DNA from: an uncultured Achromobacter sp.
Lineage (GTDB): Bacteria; Pseudomonadota; Gammaproteobacteria; Burkholderiales; Burkholderiaceae_B
Direction: 5' to 3'
NCBI GenBank assembly: GCA_913775005.1
Contig: CAJYKY010000157.1
Coordinates: 1-20,953, forward strand
Length of the DNA: 20,953 nt
Below, in pieces: positions 1 to 7,856 of this stretch. The notes under the pieces were generated by a model, which was given only the letters and a program-made list of their open reading frames with translations, ran no database searches and was not told the origin of the DNA. Made by a program: the position numbers and the translations under genes. Within the stretch, counting starts at the first letter, position 1; each line of letters begins with the position of its first letter.

Positions 1-1
1 C

Positions 2-580
2 CCGCGCATCGGCTACCACTTCCTGTATCCGGGTGCGGGCTACGGCGGCTCGTGCTTCCCGAAGGACGTGCAGGCGCTGGTCAACACGGCATCTGAAAAT
101 TCGCTGCCGATGCGCGTTATCGAAGCGGCCGAGGCCGCCAACCATGCGCAGAAATTCCGCCTGTCTGAAAAGCTGATCGCGCGTTACGGCGAAGACCTGC
201 GCGGCCGCAAGATCGCGCTGTGGGGCCTGTCATTCAAGCCGAACACGGACGACATGCGCGAAGCGCCCAGCCTGACCGTCATCGCCGAACTGACCCGCCG
301 TGGCGCCGAAGTGCGCGCCTACGACCCCGTCGCCATGCACGAAGCCGCGCGCGTGCTGGTCGGCCAGCCGGGCATCAGCTTTGCCACCGACATGTACGAC
401 GCGCTGGACGGCGCCGACGCGCTGCTGATCGCCACCGAATGGAAGGTCTTCCGCGCACCCGACTTCGACCGCGTGAAGGCCTTGTTGAAAACCCCGCTGA
501 TCATCGACGGCCGCAACCTCTACACGCCGGCCGACGTGCGCGCGCAGGGCTTCGAGTATTCGGGCATCGGCCGCGCATGA
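2..580 (+). CDS. UDP-glucose/GDP-mannose dehydrogenase family protein, C-terminal part (5' end outside window)
   Basis: This is the last 192 residues of a nucleotide-sugar dehydrogenase. The enzyme performs the NAD-dependent four-electron oxidation of a UDP- or GDP-hexose to its uronic acid, usually for capsule, LPS or exopolysaccharide. The frame is open from base 2. The catalytic-cysteine motif GGSCFPKD is visible at fragment residues 15-22, followed by the helical dimerisation segment. The C-terminal substrate-binding domain has the family motif GLSFKPNTDDMREAPS. UDP-glucose 6-dehydrogenase (ugd/udg) is the most likely activity, but the Rossmann NAD-binding half lies upstream, so substrate specificity cannot be judged. 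The stop codon overlaps the start of the next gene (ATGA), so the two are probably translationally coupled in one polysaccharide operon. The start lies outside the window. Confidence 0.93.
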   Translation, partial: PRIGYHFLYPGAGYGGSCFPKDVQALVNTASENSLPMRVIEAAEAANHAQKFRLSEKLIARYGEDLRGRKIALWGLSFKPNTDDMREAPSLTVIAELTRRGAEVRAYDPVAMHEAARVLVGQPGISFATDMYDALDGADALLIATEWKVFRAPDFDRVKALLKTPLIIDGRNLYTPADVRAQGFEYSGIGRA

Positions 581-1635
581 AGATCCTGCAACTGAACTTC
601 GAAAAAGGCTGGCGTGGCGGCGAGCGGCAGACGCTGTATTGCATGCGCGCGTTCCGCAAGGCCGGCCATGACGTCGAAGTGATGTGCCGCGAAGGCGCGC
701 CGTTGGCCGAGCGCGCGCGCCAGGAAGGATTTGTCGCCCACACCTGCCGCAACGTGCCCGGGCAGCTGGCATTCCTGGCGGGCGCGGGCCGTTACGACAT
801 CATCCACGCGCAGACGGCCAATACCATCACGTGGGCCGTGCTGACCAAATGGCTGCACCGCAACCCGGTGGTGTTCTCGCGCCGCACCTCGTTCGTCGTC
901 AAGCCCGGCGACGAATGGAAGACGGGCTACAAGTGGCGCCACGCGAATCTGCTGGTGGCCATCAGTGAAATGGCCGCGAGCGAGCCGCGCCGGCTGGGCA
1001 TCGAGCCCGTCATCATCCGCAGCGCCGTCGAACCGCACGAGATCAACGCCGACAACGTCGCCCAGCTGGTGCGCGAATTCGACCTGACCGGCAAGAAGGT
1101 CATGGCAACGTCCGCCGCGCTGATCCGCGACAAGGACCCCGTCACGCTGGTGCGCGCCGTGGGCGAATTGGCCAAGACCCGCCGCGACTTCGTCTTCCTG
1201 CACTTCGGCGCCGGCGGCGACCGCGAGCAGCAGGCCAAAGACGAAGCCAAGAAGCTGGGCATCGAAGACGTCTACCGCTTTGCAGGCTTTCGCAAGGGCG
1301 TGGAAGACTTCTACAGCATCCTCGACGTGTTCGTAATGAGCTCGGAAGAAGAGGCGCTAGGCAGCAGCGTGCTGGACGCCTTCCTGCAACGCGTGCCGGT
1401 AGTCTCCACCGACGCAGGCGGCCTGAAAGAAAGCCTGGCCGACGGCCGCGGCGTGCTGGTGGCGGTAGGCGACCACCAGGCCATGGCAGCCGGCATGGCC
1501 CGCTGCCTGGACGACGCCGCCTTCCGCCAAGACATCACCGAACGCGCCTACGCGTACGTGAAAAGCGAACACGACGTCCAGCACATGGGTAACCGGTATC
1601 TGGCGCAGTTCGAGCGTTTGCTGGGGCGGGGGTAA
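577..1635 (+). CDS. Glycosyltransferase family 4-like (GT-B fold)
   Basis: A 352-aa cytoplasmic or membrane-associated glycosyltransferase, probably transferring a sugar during LPS or other surface polysaccharide assembly. The N-terminal acceptor domain begins MKILQLNFEKGWRGGERQ, the usual start of GT4 proteins, with a glycine-rich GWRGGE segment. The C-terminal donor domain carries the GT-B signature at about residues 255-285: SSEEEALGSSVLDAF followed by VPVVSTDAGGLKESL. This corresponds to the family E-x7-E nucleotide-sugar site, although here the second acidic residue is an aspartate. The start at 577 is chosen because it overlaps the upstream stop (ATGA) and begins at the family N-terminus. 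A longer open frame upstream is only the shadow of the dehydrogenase gene. Donor and acceptor sugars cannot be read from the sequence. No signal peptide or membrane segment is evident. Confidence 0.9.
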   Translation: MKILQLNFEKGWRGGERQTLYCMRAFRKAGHDVEVMCREGAPLAERARQEGFVAHTCRNVPGQLAFLAGAGRYDIIHAQTANTITWAVLTKWLHRNPVVFSRRTSFVVKPGDEWKTGYKWRHANLLVAISEMAASEPRRLGIEPVIIRSAVEPHEINADNVAQLVREFDLTGKKVMATSAALIRDKDPVTLVRAVGELAKTRRDFVFLHFGAGGDREQQAKDEAKKLGIEDVYRFAGFRKGVEDFYSILDVFVMSSEEEALGSSVLDAFLQRVPVVSTDAGGLKESLADGRGVLVAVGDHQAMAAGMARCLDDAAFRQDITERAYAYVKSEHDVQHMGNRYLAQFERLLGRG

Positions 1636-1662
1636 ATGTTCTCGCGCCAAAGGCGCCAATGG

Positions 1663-2382
1663 CTAGGGGGCGGATCGGGGGCTAGCCGCAAGGGCTGACC
1701 AGTGCGCCAAACGCGCAGCCGCCCACTGCGTTGCCCAGCCGAGATCGGGCAGATGATGGGTTCGAATCCGATCCCATGCCAGTTGCTGGGAATGGCGCTG
1801 TGCCATATGCGTGAGAGCGGTGCTGATGCCGTCCAGCTTTGATTCCAGCAGCACGGCAAGCGCCTTTTCGGGAATCGCGTCGTCAGGCGCCTCGGTTTGA
1901 AGAATGACCCAGTCGAATAGATCGCGCGCAGTCAGCGCCCATCCTCGGAAGAATAGTTTCTTGGCCAGCACTTCAGCCGGAGACTCCATCGGAAAAGTGG
2001 TTTCTTCCGCCGGGGGATTCCACACGTTTAGCGATTCAGAAAGCAATGGCGCTGCCACCACGAAATCGATTTCGCCTTCCGCAAAGCGTAGCTTCACATG
2101 GGCGTTGTCTTCGTTGTAACCGGCAAGCTCATCTTCGAACATGTCGTTAAGCCGGGGCGAGATGTAAGGAAGCCATCCAGGCGAATCTACGAAAAGATCA
2201 ACGTCGTCGCTTATCCGATGATTAAGCGCGAGCATCAATCGCGTACCGCCTCCCAAGACGGGTTGGAAAGAATCGCCGCCGCGATGGCGAGCCTCCTCTA
2301 CCAACTTTTGCGCGCGTTCCTCCAGTTTTTTCCACGGGCCGCTGGCGCGATGCGTCTGGATGTCGCTGAGGGAAGTGCTCAT
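1663..2382 (-). CDS. Nucleotidyltransferase, AbiEii/AbiGii toxin-like
   Basis: A 239-aa protein of the polymerase-beta-type nucleotidyltransferase superfamily. Motif I is clear at residues 44-64: GGGTRLML, then ISDDVDLF, giving the GG(T/S)...DxD arrangement with D60 and D62 as metal ligands. A third carboxylate may be D106 in EIDFVV. Further on, EVLAKKLFFRG and ARDLFDW match the Lys/Arg and RDxxD motifs of AbiEii-type toxins. Such proteins act as toxins in type IV toxin-antitoxin or phage-abortive systems, and some relatives nucleotidylate tRNA. The ATG at 2382 is chosen because AAGGAG (complement of 2390-2395) sits 7 bases upstream; a TTG at 2385 is the alternative. It overlaps the upstream gene's stop as TGATG, so the pair is coupled. 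It converges on the glycosyltransferase gene with a 27-base gap. That it acts as a toxin is inference. Confidence 0.78.
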   Translation of the reverse strand: MSTSLSDIQTHRASGPWKKLEERAQKLVEEARHRGGDSFQPVLGGGTRLMLALNHRISDDVDLFVDSPGWLPYISPRLNDMFEDELAGYNEDNAHVKLRFAEGEIDFVVAAPLLSESLNVWNPPAEETTFPMESPAEVLAKKLFFRGWALTARDLFDWVILQTEAPDDAIPEKALAVLLESKLDGISTALTHMAQRHSQQLAWDRIRTHHLPDLGWATQWAAARLAHWSALAASPRSAP

Positions 2383-2744
2383 CAAAGCACTCCTTCCAAA
2401 GCCGCTTCCCAGCGCGTGGATCTGGGCAGGCCGAATTGCCTGCGAACCTGTTGATAAAGCGCGTTCGCCTCTTCCAGGCGGACCCCCGCTTCGTAGCTCG
2501 CCCTGCCGATAAATTCAGGCTCCAATTCGATGAACATGCTAGCCACCAATTCCTTGGCCAACTCATCGCCGGGCAGAGACGTCAGGTCGCCGCCACGCAA
2601 TGCGGCGGCCACGTCGCCCGGGTGCACCACCGGCCCATAAGGGGCATTCAGATGGGCTGCGATCATTTCCAAATATTGGGTGGTGGAGGGCATTTGCAAG
2701 GAAGGCTCCCGTACGAGACGCAATGGCACCTGTTGCCGGTACAT
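2382..2744 (-). CDS. Small protein upstream of the AbiEii-like gene; function unknown, candidate antitoxin
   Basis: A 120-aa soluble protein with no domain I recognise. It is mostly helical and acidic (ELAKELVASMFIELEPEF, RLEEANALYQQVRRQF) and has no signal peptide or membrane segment. The N-terminal winged-helix typical of AbiEi antitoxins is not apparent. The coding frame overlaps the nucleotidyltransferase start by one base (TGATG), so the two are expressed together with this gene first, which is the order expected of an antitoxin-toxin pair. The start is uncertain. ATG 2744 is the most upstream possible because a TAA lies just before it. ATG 2693 would give a 103-aa protein starting MPSTTQYLEM. 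Neither has a strong ribosome-binding site. The antitoxin role rests only on position, so an alternative is an accessory or substrate-recognition protein. Confidence 0.65.
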   Translation of the reverse strand: MYRQQVPLRLVREPSLQMPSTTQYLEMIAAHLNAPYGPVVHPGDVAAALRGGDLTSLPGDELAKELVASMFIELEPEFIGRASYEAGVRLEEANALYQQVRRQFGLPRSTRWEAALEGVL

Positions 2745-2817
2745 GACGCATTATCCACTGGCGCTGCCTTCTGCCACGCCTTCGCGCGGTAAATTCAGAC
2801 AAATCTGGGCCGGACTA

Positions 2818-3306
2818 TCACCCCCGCACATCAATCCGCGTTTCAAACTTGGCGCGATGCACGGAAAAGAACGTGCGCACGTTGCGTACATTGGCCTGCG
2901 CGGTAAAGGCGCGGTGCACCAGGGCGTGGTAGGCCGGCATGTCTTTGACTTGCGCGATCAGCACGAAGTCCGGCCCGGGCGATACGCGATAGCACTGCAA
3001 CACCGCTGGCTCGGCCAGCACGCTTTGTTCGAAGGCGGCGAGGCTTTCGGCGGCTTGCACATCCAGTGTGATTTCCACGATGGCCGTCAGGGTGCTGCCG
3101 AGTTTTTCGGCGGACAGGATCGCCACCTGGCGGTCGATCACGCCCTCATCCACCAGTCTTCTTACCCGCCGCAGGCAAGTGGGGGGCGACGCGTGCACGC
3201 GCGCGGCCAGGTCTTGATTGGTCAGCGAGCTGTCTTCTTGTAACTGTTCAAGAATGCGCAAGTCCAGATCATCCAACTCTGGCCCTGGAATCTGCGGATT
3301 TTGCAT
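2818..3306 (-). CDS. Lrp/AsnC family transcriptional regulator
   Basis: A 162-aa DNA-binding regulator. An N-terminal AsnC-type winged helix-turn-helix covers roughly residues 12-60 (LDDLDLRILEQLQ, LTNQDLAARVHASPPTCLRRVRRL), followed by a ligand-binding RAM/AsnC domain (TAIVEITLDV, VLQCYRVSPGPDFVLIAQVKD). Length and layout are typical for the family, whose members form octamers or dimers of dimers that respond to amino acids. The start at 3306 matches the family N-terminus, but no purine-rich ribosome-binding site precedes it, so translation may be weak or the mRNA nearly leaderless. It is divergent from glmS across a 150-base AT-rich spacer with several dyads. Autoregulation, and possibly an effect on glmS, is a reasonable inference. 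The effector amino acid cannot be predicted. Confidence 0.92.
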   Translation of the reverse strand: MQNPQIPGPELDDLDLRILEQLQEDSSLTNQDLAARVHASPPTCLRRVRRLVDEGVIDRQVAILSAEKLGSTLTAIVEITLDVQAAESLAAFEQSVLAEPAVLQCYRVSPGPDFVLIAQVKDMPAYHALVHRAFTAQANVRNVRTFFSVHRAKFETRIDVRG

Positions 3307-3456
3307 GATTAATTCAAAAATACGATTTGAACGAAAGATTATTTAATCACAAATATGTAAGGGAATTAACTTCCAAACTAAGCCACATTAAGAAATCAAA
3401 TTTCTTGGCGAGTCGCGCACAATGCGTCGGTACACGAACTTAGCGGAGTCTCTCCT
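3307..3456. promoter_or_regulatory. Divergent lrp-like/glmS intergenic region with three inverted repeats
   Basis: The AT-rich spacer holds three dyads. They are TTCAAA-N7-TTTGAA (3313-3331), GATTA-TT-TAATC (3337-3348), and a perfect 7-bp-arm palindrome AAGAAAT-CAA-ATTTCTT (3390-3406). Lrp-family proteins bind AT-rich dyads of this size, so these are candidate operators. The glmS start is preceded by GGAG 8 bases upstream. No convincing -35/-10 pair could be assigned for either gene. Confidence 0.5.
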
Positions 3457-5289
3457 ATGTGCGGCATTGTTGGCGCCGTCGCCCAGCGCGACATCACCCC
3501 GATTCTTGTTGAAGGCCTGAAGCGCCTGGAATATCGCGGCTACGATTCCTGCGGCGTCGCCGTCTACGCCGACGGCCATCTGCGCCGCACGCGCAGCACG
3601 CAGCGCGTGGCCGAACTGGCCGATCAGGTTGCACAGGACAAGGTGCAAGGCTTCACGGGTATCGCCCACACGCGTTGGGCCACGCACGGCGTGCCGGCCA
3701 CGCATAATGCCCACCCGCATTTCTCGCACCTGGGCAACGACGAACCGCGCATCGCGCTGGTGCACAACGGCATCATCGAAAACCACGACGAACTGCGCGC
3801 CGAATTGCAGGCCGTGGGTTATGTGTTTGAAAGCCAGACCGACACCGAAGTCATCGCGCACTTGGTGAACCATCTGTACGCGGGCGATCTGTTCGAAGCC
3901 GTGCAAAACGCCGTGCGTCGTCTGCATGGCGCGTACGCCATCGCCGTGTTCTGCCGCGATGAACCGCATCGCGTGGTGGGCGCGCGCCAAGGCTCGCCGC
4001 TGGTGGTGGGCGTGGGCCAGAACGAAAACTTCCTGGCATCCGACGCGTTGGCGCTGGCCGGCACGACCGACCAGATCATTTACCTGGAAGACGGCGACGT
4101 CGTTGACCTGCAACTGTCGCGCGTCTGGATCGTGGACGCCAATGGCAAGAACGTCGAACGCGACGTGCATACTGTGCACGTGCATACCGGCGCCGCCGAA
4201 CTCGGCCCGTATCGCCACTACATGCAGAAGGAAATCTTCGAACAGCCGCGCGCCGTGGGCGACACGCTGCAAGACATCGAAGCCATCACGCCCGAGCTGT
4301 TCGGCGACCAGGCCTACAAGACCTTCAAGGAAATCGATTCCCTGTTGATCCTGGCTTGCGGCACCAGCTACTACGCAGGCCTGACCGCCAAGTACTGGAT
4401 CGAATCCATCGCCAAGATCCCGGTGGCCGTCGAAATCGCCAGCGAATACCGCTACCGCGACAGCGTGCCGAACCCGCGTTCGCTGGTCGTCACGATCTCG
4501 CAGTCCGGCGAAACGGCCGACACGCTGGCAGCGCTGAAGCACGCGCGCTCGCTGGGCATGGAACACACGCTGACGGTCTGCAACGTGTCCACCAGCGCCA
4601 TGGTGCGCGAGTGCAAGCTGTCCTACATCACGCGCGCCGGCGTTGAAATCGGCGTGGCGTCCACCAAGGCCTTCACCACCCAGCTGACCGCGCTGTTCCT
4701 GTTGACGCTGACGCTGGCGCAAGTGCGCGGCAATCTCTCCGAAGAGCAGGAAGCCGACCACCTGAAGGCGCTGCGCCACCTGCCCGTGGCCATTGGCTCG
4801 GTGCTGGCGCTGGAGCCGCAGATCATGGCGTGGGCCGACCGTTTCGCGTCCAAGGAAAACGCCTTGTTCCTGGGCCGTGGCATGCACTACCCGATCGCAC
4901 TGGAGGGCGCGCTGAAGCTCAAGGAAATCAGCTACATCCACGCGGAAGCCTACCCGGCCGGCGAACTCAAGCACGGCCCGCTGGCGCTGGTGACCGAGCA
5001 CATGCCCGTCGTCACCATCGCGCCCAAGGATGAGCTGCTGGAAAAGCTGAAGTCCAACATGCAGGAAGTGCGTGCGCGCGGCGGTGAACTGTATGTGTTC
5101 GCCGATGCCGACAGCAAGATCCAGAGCGCCGAAGGCATGCACGTGATCCGCATGCCCGAGAACTACGGCAAGCTCTCGCCGATCTTGCACACGATCCCGC
5201 TGCAACTGCTGTCGTATCACACGGCATGCGCGCGCGGCACGGACGTGGACAAGCCGCGTAACCTGGCCAAGAGCGTGACGGTGGAGTGA
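3457..5289 (+). CDS. glmS: Glutamine--fructose-6-phosphate aminotransferase (isomerizing)
   Basis: A 610-aa cytoplasmic enzyme that makes glucosamine-6-phosphate from fructose-6-phosphate and glutamine, the first committed step to UDP-GlcNAc for peptidoglycan and LPS. The N-terminal class II glutaminase domain starts MCGIVGAVAQRDITPILVEG with Cys2 as the nucleophile after Met removal. It also contains LEYRGYDSCGV, HTRWATHG and HNGIIENHDEL. Two SIS domains follow, with ILACGTSYYAG, ISQSGETADTLAAL, CNVSTSAMVRE and VASTKAFTTQL. The C-terminus LAKSVTVE is the family end that shuttles ammonia and closes the sugar site. Length matches bacterial GlmS (about 609 aa). GGAG lies 8 bases before the ATG. 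The gene is monocistronic here, without glmU beside it. No glmS ribozyme is expected in this lineage and none was recognised. Confidence 0.98.
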   Translation: MCGIVGAVAQRDITPILVEGLKRLEYRGYDSCGVAVYADGHLRRTRSTQRVAELADQVAQDKVQGFTGIAHTRWATHGVPATHNAHPHFSHLGNDEPRIALVHNGIIENHDELRAELQAVGYVFESQTDTEVIAHLVNHLYAGDLFEAVQNAVRRLHGAYAIAVFCRDEPHRVVGARQGSPLVVGVGQNENFLASDALALAGTTDQIIYLEDGDVVDLQLSRVWIVDANGKNVERDVHTVHVHTGAAELGPYRHYMQKEIFEQPRAVGDTLQDIEAITPELFGDQAYKTFKEIDSLLILACGTSYYAGLTAKYWIESIAKIPVAVEIASEYRYRDSVPNPRSLVVTISQSGETADTLAALKHARSLGMEHTLTVCNVSTSAMVRECKLSYITRAGVEIGVASTKAFTTQLTALFLLTLTLAQVRGNLSEEQEADHLKALRHLPVAIGSVLALEPQIMAWADRFASKENALFLGRGMHYPIALEGALKLKEISYIHAEAYPAGELKHGPLALVTEHMPVVTIAPKDELLEKLKSNMQEVRARGGELYVFADADSKIQSAEGMHVIRMPENYGKLSPILHTIPLQLLSYHTACARGTDVDKPRNLAKSVTVE

Positions 5290-5309
5290 TGGGGATTGGG
5301 GGCGCGGCT

Positions 5310-5327
5310 GCGGTGCGATTGCACCGT
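5310..5327. terminator. GC-rich hairpin between convergent genes, possible weak terminator
   Basis: CGGTGC-GATT-GCACCG forms a perfect 6-bp stem with a 4-base loop at 5311-5326, extendable by one G-U pair. It lies 20 bases after the glmS stop and just before the end of the opposite-strand gene. Neither strand has a T tract after it, so it may be a weak or Rho-assisted terminator, or only an mRNA 3'-end stabilising hairpin. Confidence 0.35.
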
Positions 5328-5331
5328 GCCC

Positions 5332-6348
5332 TCATAGCGTCATCGTAGGCTGGTCTTCGATTTGGAAGAACATGGCACGCGGCCCGACAACGTCCGCTCC
5401 GTCCAGATACTCGAACGCGACGGCCTGACCCGGTGCTGCCGCCTGCCCGAAGTGCTCGACCCGGTACATTACGCCGCCGATGCGATAGTTGTGGACCAGC
5501 GTGGATGCGCCCGGGGTGGTCGTGCGCAGGCGGTAAGTCACGATCTCTTCGACCACGCCTCGCACCCCGTGCTTGTAGCGGGCGCGCTTCAGCCTGGGGC
5601 TGTGCATGCCCAGGACGAGTCCCAACAGTGCGAAGCATGGGGACAGCAGGATCAAGGGTCCCAGGAACAGGCTGCCGGCGAGGGCTATTAGGGCGAGCGC
5701 GTAGAACAGCTTGCGCGCGCCTAGTTCTTCCTTGCGCACGGTCTCGCGGTCGGCATCGCTGATTTCCTCGACCGAATTCCAGGCCTGAGCGCTCATCGGG
5801 TATTCGGACCGCAGCAGCACCGGCGGCGAGCCGGGCCACAGCGTCAGCAGATGCAGGCGCACCGGCAAATCTGTCAGCGCCGTGGCCGTCAGAGGGCGCG
5901 AGCCGTTACGGCTGTCCCTCGTGATCTCGTTCCAGTACGGCAGGGCCACGTCCACGCGCTGCTCGCCGAAGAGGTAGCAGATGCCTGGCGCTTCGGACGG
6001 GCCAAAGCCGGTCAGGTGGCCGGAAACGATCTGCTTGGGTAGCCGCCCCTTCAACGCCTGGTCGAAGCGGCGCCAAGCGTGCGGCATGCGCAATAACCTG
6101 CGCCCAAGAAAGACCAAGAAGCCCGCGACCGCCACCGCGCACGCCAGCACCAGCATGCCTTCCGCACCGTGGCGCAGACTGCTGTCGGACACGAACAGGA
6201 CGACGCACAGGATCGCGGTGCTTGCGAGCAGCAGGAACATCAGGCCAGCGAATATAGCCGTCAGCGATGTGCCGCTGCGGCTGCGGCGCAGCAGCAGGAT
6301 GTCCTCTTCGGACAGGGGTTCTTCCGTGACTTGCAGGATTGCACTCAT
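5332..6348 (-). CDS. Uncharacterised multi-pass membrane protein
   Basis: A 338-aa protein I do not recognise at family level. It has hydrophobic segments at about residues 29-53 (IFAGLMFLLLASTAILCVVLFV) and 65-82, and a long one at 213-247 that probably spans twice. This separates an acidic N-terminal tail, a soluble domain of about 130 residues (90-210), and a C-terminal soluble domain (250-338). The C-terminal domain contains VEEIVTYRLRT and HNYRIGGVMYRVEHF, which loosely recall DUF3592-type beta domains. The ATG at 6348 is preferred; a GTG at 6423 gives 25 more residues but has no ribosome-binding site. GGAGA occurs 13 bases before 6348, which is distant. It lies 126 bases downstream of the next gene on the same strand and may share its transcript. 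Function unknown. Confidence 0.75.
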   Translation of the reverse strand: MSAILQVTEEPLSEEDILLLRRSRSGTSLTAIFAGLMFLLLASTAILCVVLFVSDSSLRHGAEGMLVLACAVAVAGFLVFLGRRLLRMPHAWRRFDQALKGRLPKQIVSGHLTGFGPSEAPGICYLFGEQRVDVALPYWNEITRDSRNGSRPLTATALTDLPVRLHLLTLWPGSPPVLLRSEYPMSAQAWNSVEEISDADRETVRKEELGARKLFYALALIALAGSLFLGPLILLSPCFALLGLVLGMHSPRLKRARYKHGVRGVVEEIVTYRLRTTTPGASTLVHNYRIGGVMYRVEHFGQAAAPGQAVAFEYLDGADVVGPRAMFFQIEDQPTMTL

Positions 6349-6474
6349 GCTCGCGTTGCCGTCTCCGTTGTCATGCTGTGCCGCGATGAACACTGCCCAT
6401 GCTGCGGCTCCTGACCCGTTCACGGCCCAAGCGGCGAAGGGTTGATGCTGGTTCGACGTATCGCGCGCGGGATC

Positions 6475-7761
6475 TCATGCCAAGGGATATTGCCACCGCA
6501 GTCGCTCAAGCGCGGCGCGCAGCGCGCGCTTGATGCTTAGCGCTTCACTGTCATCGTCGTCGGGCTTGGCCAAGCGGACATGGCGCTCCCGCACGGGCGC
6601 GGTCAGTGCTTCGAGTCGCAGCGAGATCGGTGCGCCGGGTTCCGGCTGTACGGCGCTCACCCGCAGGTCGACCGAATGGCCGATCTGTCGCACCAATTCC
6701 CGCGCTCCCGCCGCGCTTTCTTCGTAGCTCGCCTGATCCGACGGACCATTGCCGAATCCTGCCGACAATCGCGCTGGCCCGGCGCTACGCAACCGCGCCG
6801 CCAGATCTTCCAATGCCTGGGCCAGCTCGTCGGCGAATCCTGCATAGACCGCGTCAATCTCCGCACGCGAGCGGAGCAGACCTTGCGCATCATCGGGCCC
6901 GGTCAGATCGAGCGCAAGACGCGCATGGCCGCGCGCATCCCGGCGTAACCAAGCGGGCGCGACCAGTTCGTCCAGCAAGTGGGTGGGCGGATGAAAACGA
7001 TAGCTGCGGCCGTGACGCGACATGACGCGGGCGCGATCTGGGGAGGCGTCATCGGTGGCCAGCAGTTCGATGCGAGGCGCCTCGGTAAGGCACACATCGC
7101 CGCCGGCAGCGAGCAGGCACGCTACTTCCAGGCGGCCGCGTACCAGTATGCGGCAACGGTAATCGCGTGCCAGCAGGGTGCCCACGGCAAGGCCCGAGGT
7201 GAAGGCGTGCTCGCCCGCAGGCAGCATCAGCAACTCCAATTCGGAGGGGCCGTCCACAATCAACCAGGGGCCGCCGGACTCCCTATGCGGCGCTTCGTCG
7301 TGCAGCTGGGCTGCGTCGCCCACGCTTACGCGGCGCGCGTGCATGCCTGCCCGAAAGATCCAACCCGCCACGCGCAGCTGCGGGTGATCCGGCAACGTGT
7401 TGGGCAAATCCAGTGTTGCGGCGCGTATGGGCGCATGGGCGACTAGAAACACCCATTCGCGTGCGGCCTCAACCGGATACCGCGCTTGGGCAGCTTCGTC
7501 CATCAACACATACGCAGCCGCGTTGTCGGTGTCGCGGATGCTTCCCAGCAGGCGTTGAGCGCGTTCAAGGTTGAGCACGTCAAATTCGACGCCCTGCCAT
7601 GACAAGCGCGCGACCGTGGGCGCCCTGCGCGCGTGTTCGGCCCACGCCCGTGCGGCGTCGGCCTGCGCCTCAAGTGCGGCGCGTTGCGTCTCTGCATCGT
7701 CCAGACGCAGCGCGCGCTGCTGTTCGCGCCATCGCATGCGCGCATCGGTCGGGCTGCCCAT
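6475..7761 (-). CDS. Uncharacterised 428-aa protein
   Basis: No family is confidently recognised. The protein has no signal peptide or membrane span. An N-terminal region rich in Arg, Ala and Glu (residues about 9-47, REQQRALRLDDAETQRAALE) is probably a coiled coil. A central beta-rich part includes GLAVGTLLARDYRCRILVRG then RLEVACLLAAGGDVCL, with alternating hydrophobics that resemble short beta-helix or polymer-forming repeats. The C-terminal part is charged and helical. The start at 7761 is chosen because AAGGGG (complement of 7767-7772) lies 5 bases upstream and the ATG overlaps the stop of a small upstream ORF (TGATG). A GTG at 7824 is in frame, but the sequence above 7761 in this frame has clearly lower third-position GC than the alternative frame. 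It may share a transcript with the downstream membrane protein. Confidence 0.72.
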   Translation of the reverse strand: MGSPTDARMRWREQQRALRLDDAETQRAALEAQADAARAWAEHARRAPTVARLSWQGVEFDVLNLERAQRLLGSIRDTDNAAAYVLMDEAAQARYPVEAAREWVFLVAHAPIRAATLDLPNTLPDHPQLRVAGWIFRAGMHARRVSVGDAAQLHDEAPHRESGGPWLIVDGPSELELLMLPAGEHAFTSGLAVGTLLARDYRCRILVRGRLEVACLLAAGGDVCLTEAPRIELLATDDASPDRARVMSRHGRSYRFHPPTHLLDELVAPAWLRRDARGHARLALDLTGPDDAQGLLRSRAEIDAVYAGFADELAQALEDLAARLRSAGPARLSAGFGNGPSDQASYEESAAGARELVRQIGHSVDLRVSAVQPEPGAPISLRLEALTAPVRERHVRLAKPDDDDSEALSIKRALRAALERLRWQYPLA

Positions 7762-7856
7762 CACTGCCCCTTGCCTGGCAAGTTCGGCATGAGCGATACC
7801 GGGTCTTCGGCGCGGTGCAGGCACAGGGGCCTGGTTTTCATCCGCGTCGCGGGCAT
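7761..7856 (-). CDS. Small ORF (31 aa) translationally coupled to the following gene
   Basis: A short frame beginning MPATRMKTRPLCLHR and ending PGKGQ. It has a good ribosome-binding site (AGGAAA, complement of 7862-7867, 5 bases before ATG 7856). Its stop overlaps the next start as TGATG. About 27 of 31 codons end in G or C by hand count, which fits coding use in this genome, while the competing frame over the same bases is nearer 57 percent. An alternative GTG start at 7922, also with AAGGA 7 bases upstream, would give 53 residues with a proline-rich N-terminus. It may be a leader peptide that couples translation, a real microprotein, or the remnant of a larger gene. No homologue is recognised. 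Confidence 0.45.
   Translation of the reverse strand: MPATRMKTRPLCLHRAEDPVSLMPNLPGKGQ

Noticed and set aside
220..576. N-terminal extension of the glycosyltransferase frame.
   Set aside because: The extension lies in the dehydrogenase gene, is Arg/His-rich and unlike a GT4 N-terminus; ATG 577 begins the real domain and overlaps the upstream stop.
1644..1656. GCGCC-AAA-GGCGC hairpin after the glycosyltransferase as a terminator.
   Set aside because: Only 5 bp of stem and no T tract on either strand; not enough to call.
3388..5220. A 610-aa open frame on the minus strand across glmS.
   Set aside because: It is antisense to an unambiguous glmS gene, is rich in His, Gln, Arg and Val as GC-rich shadows are, and shows no domain.
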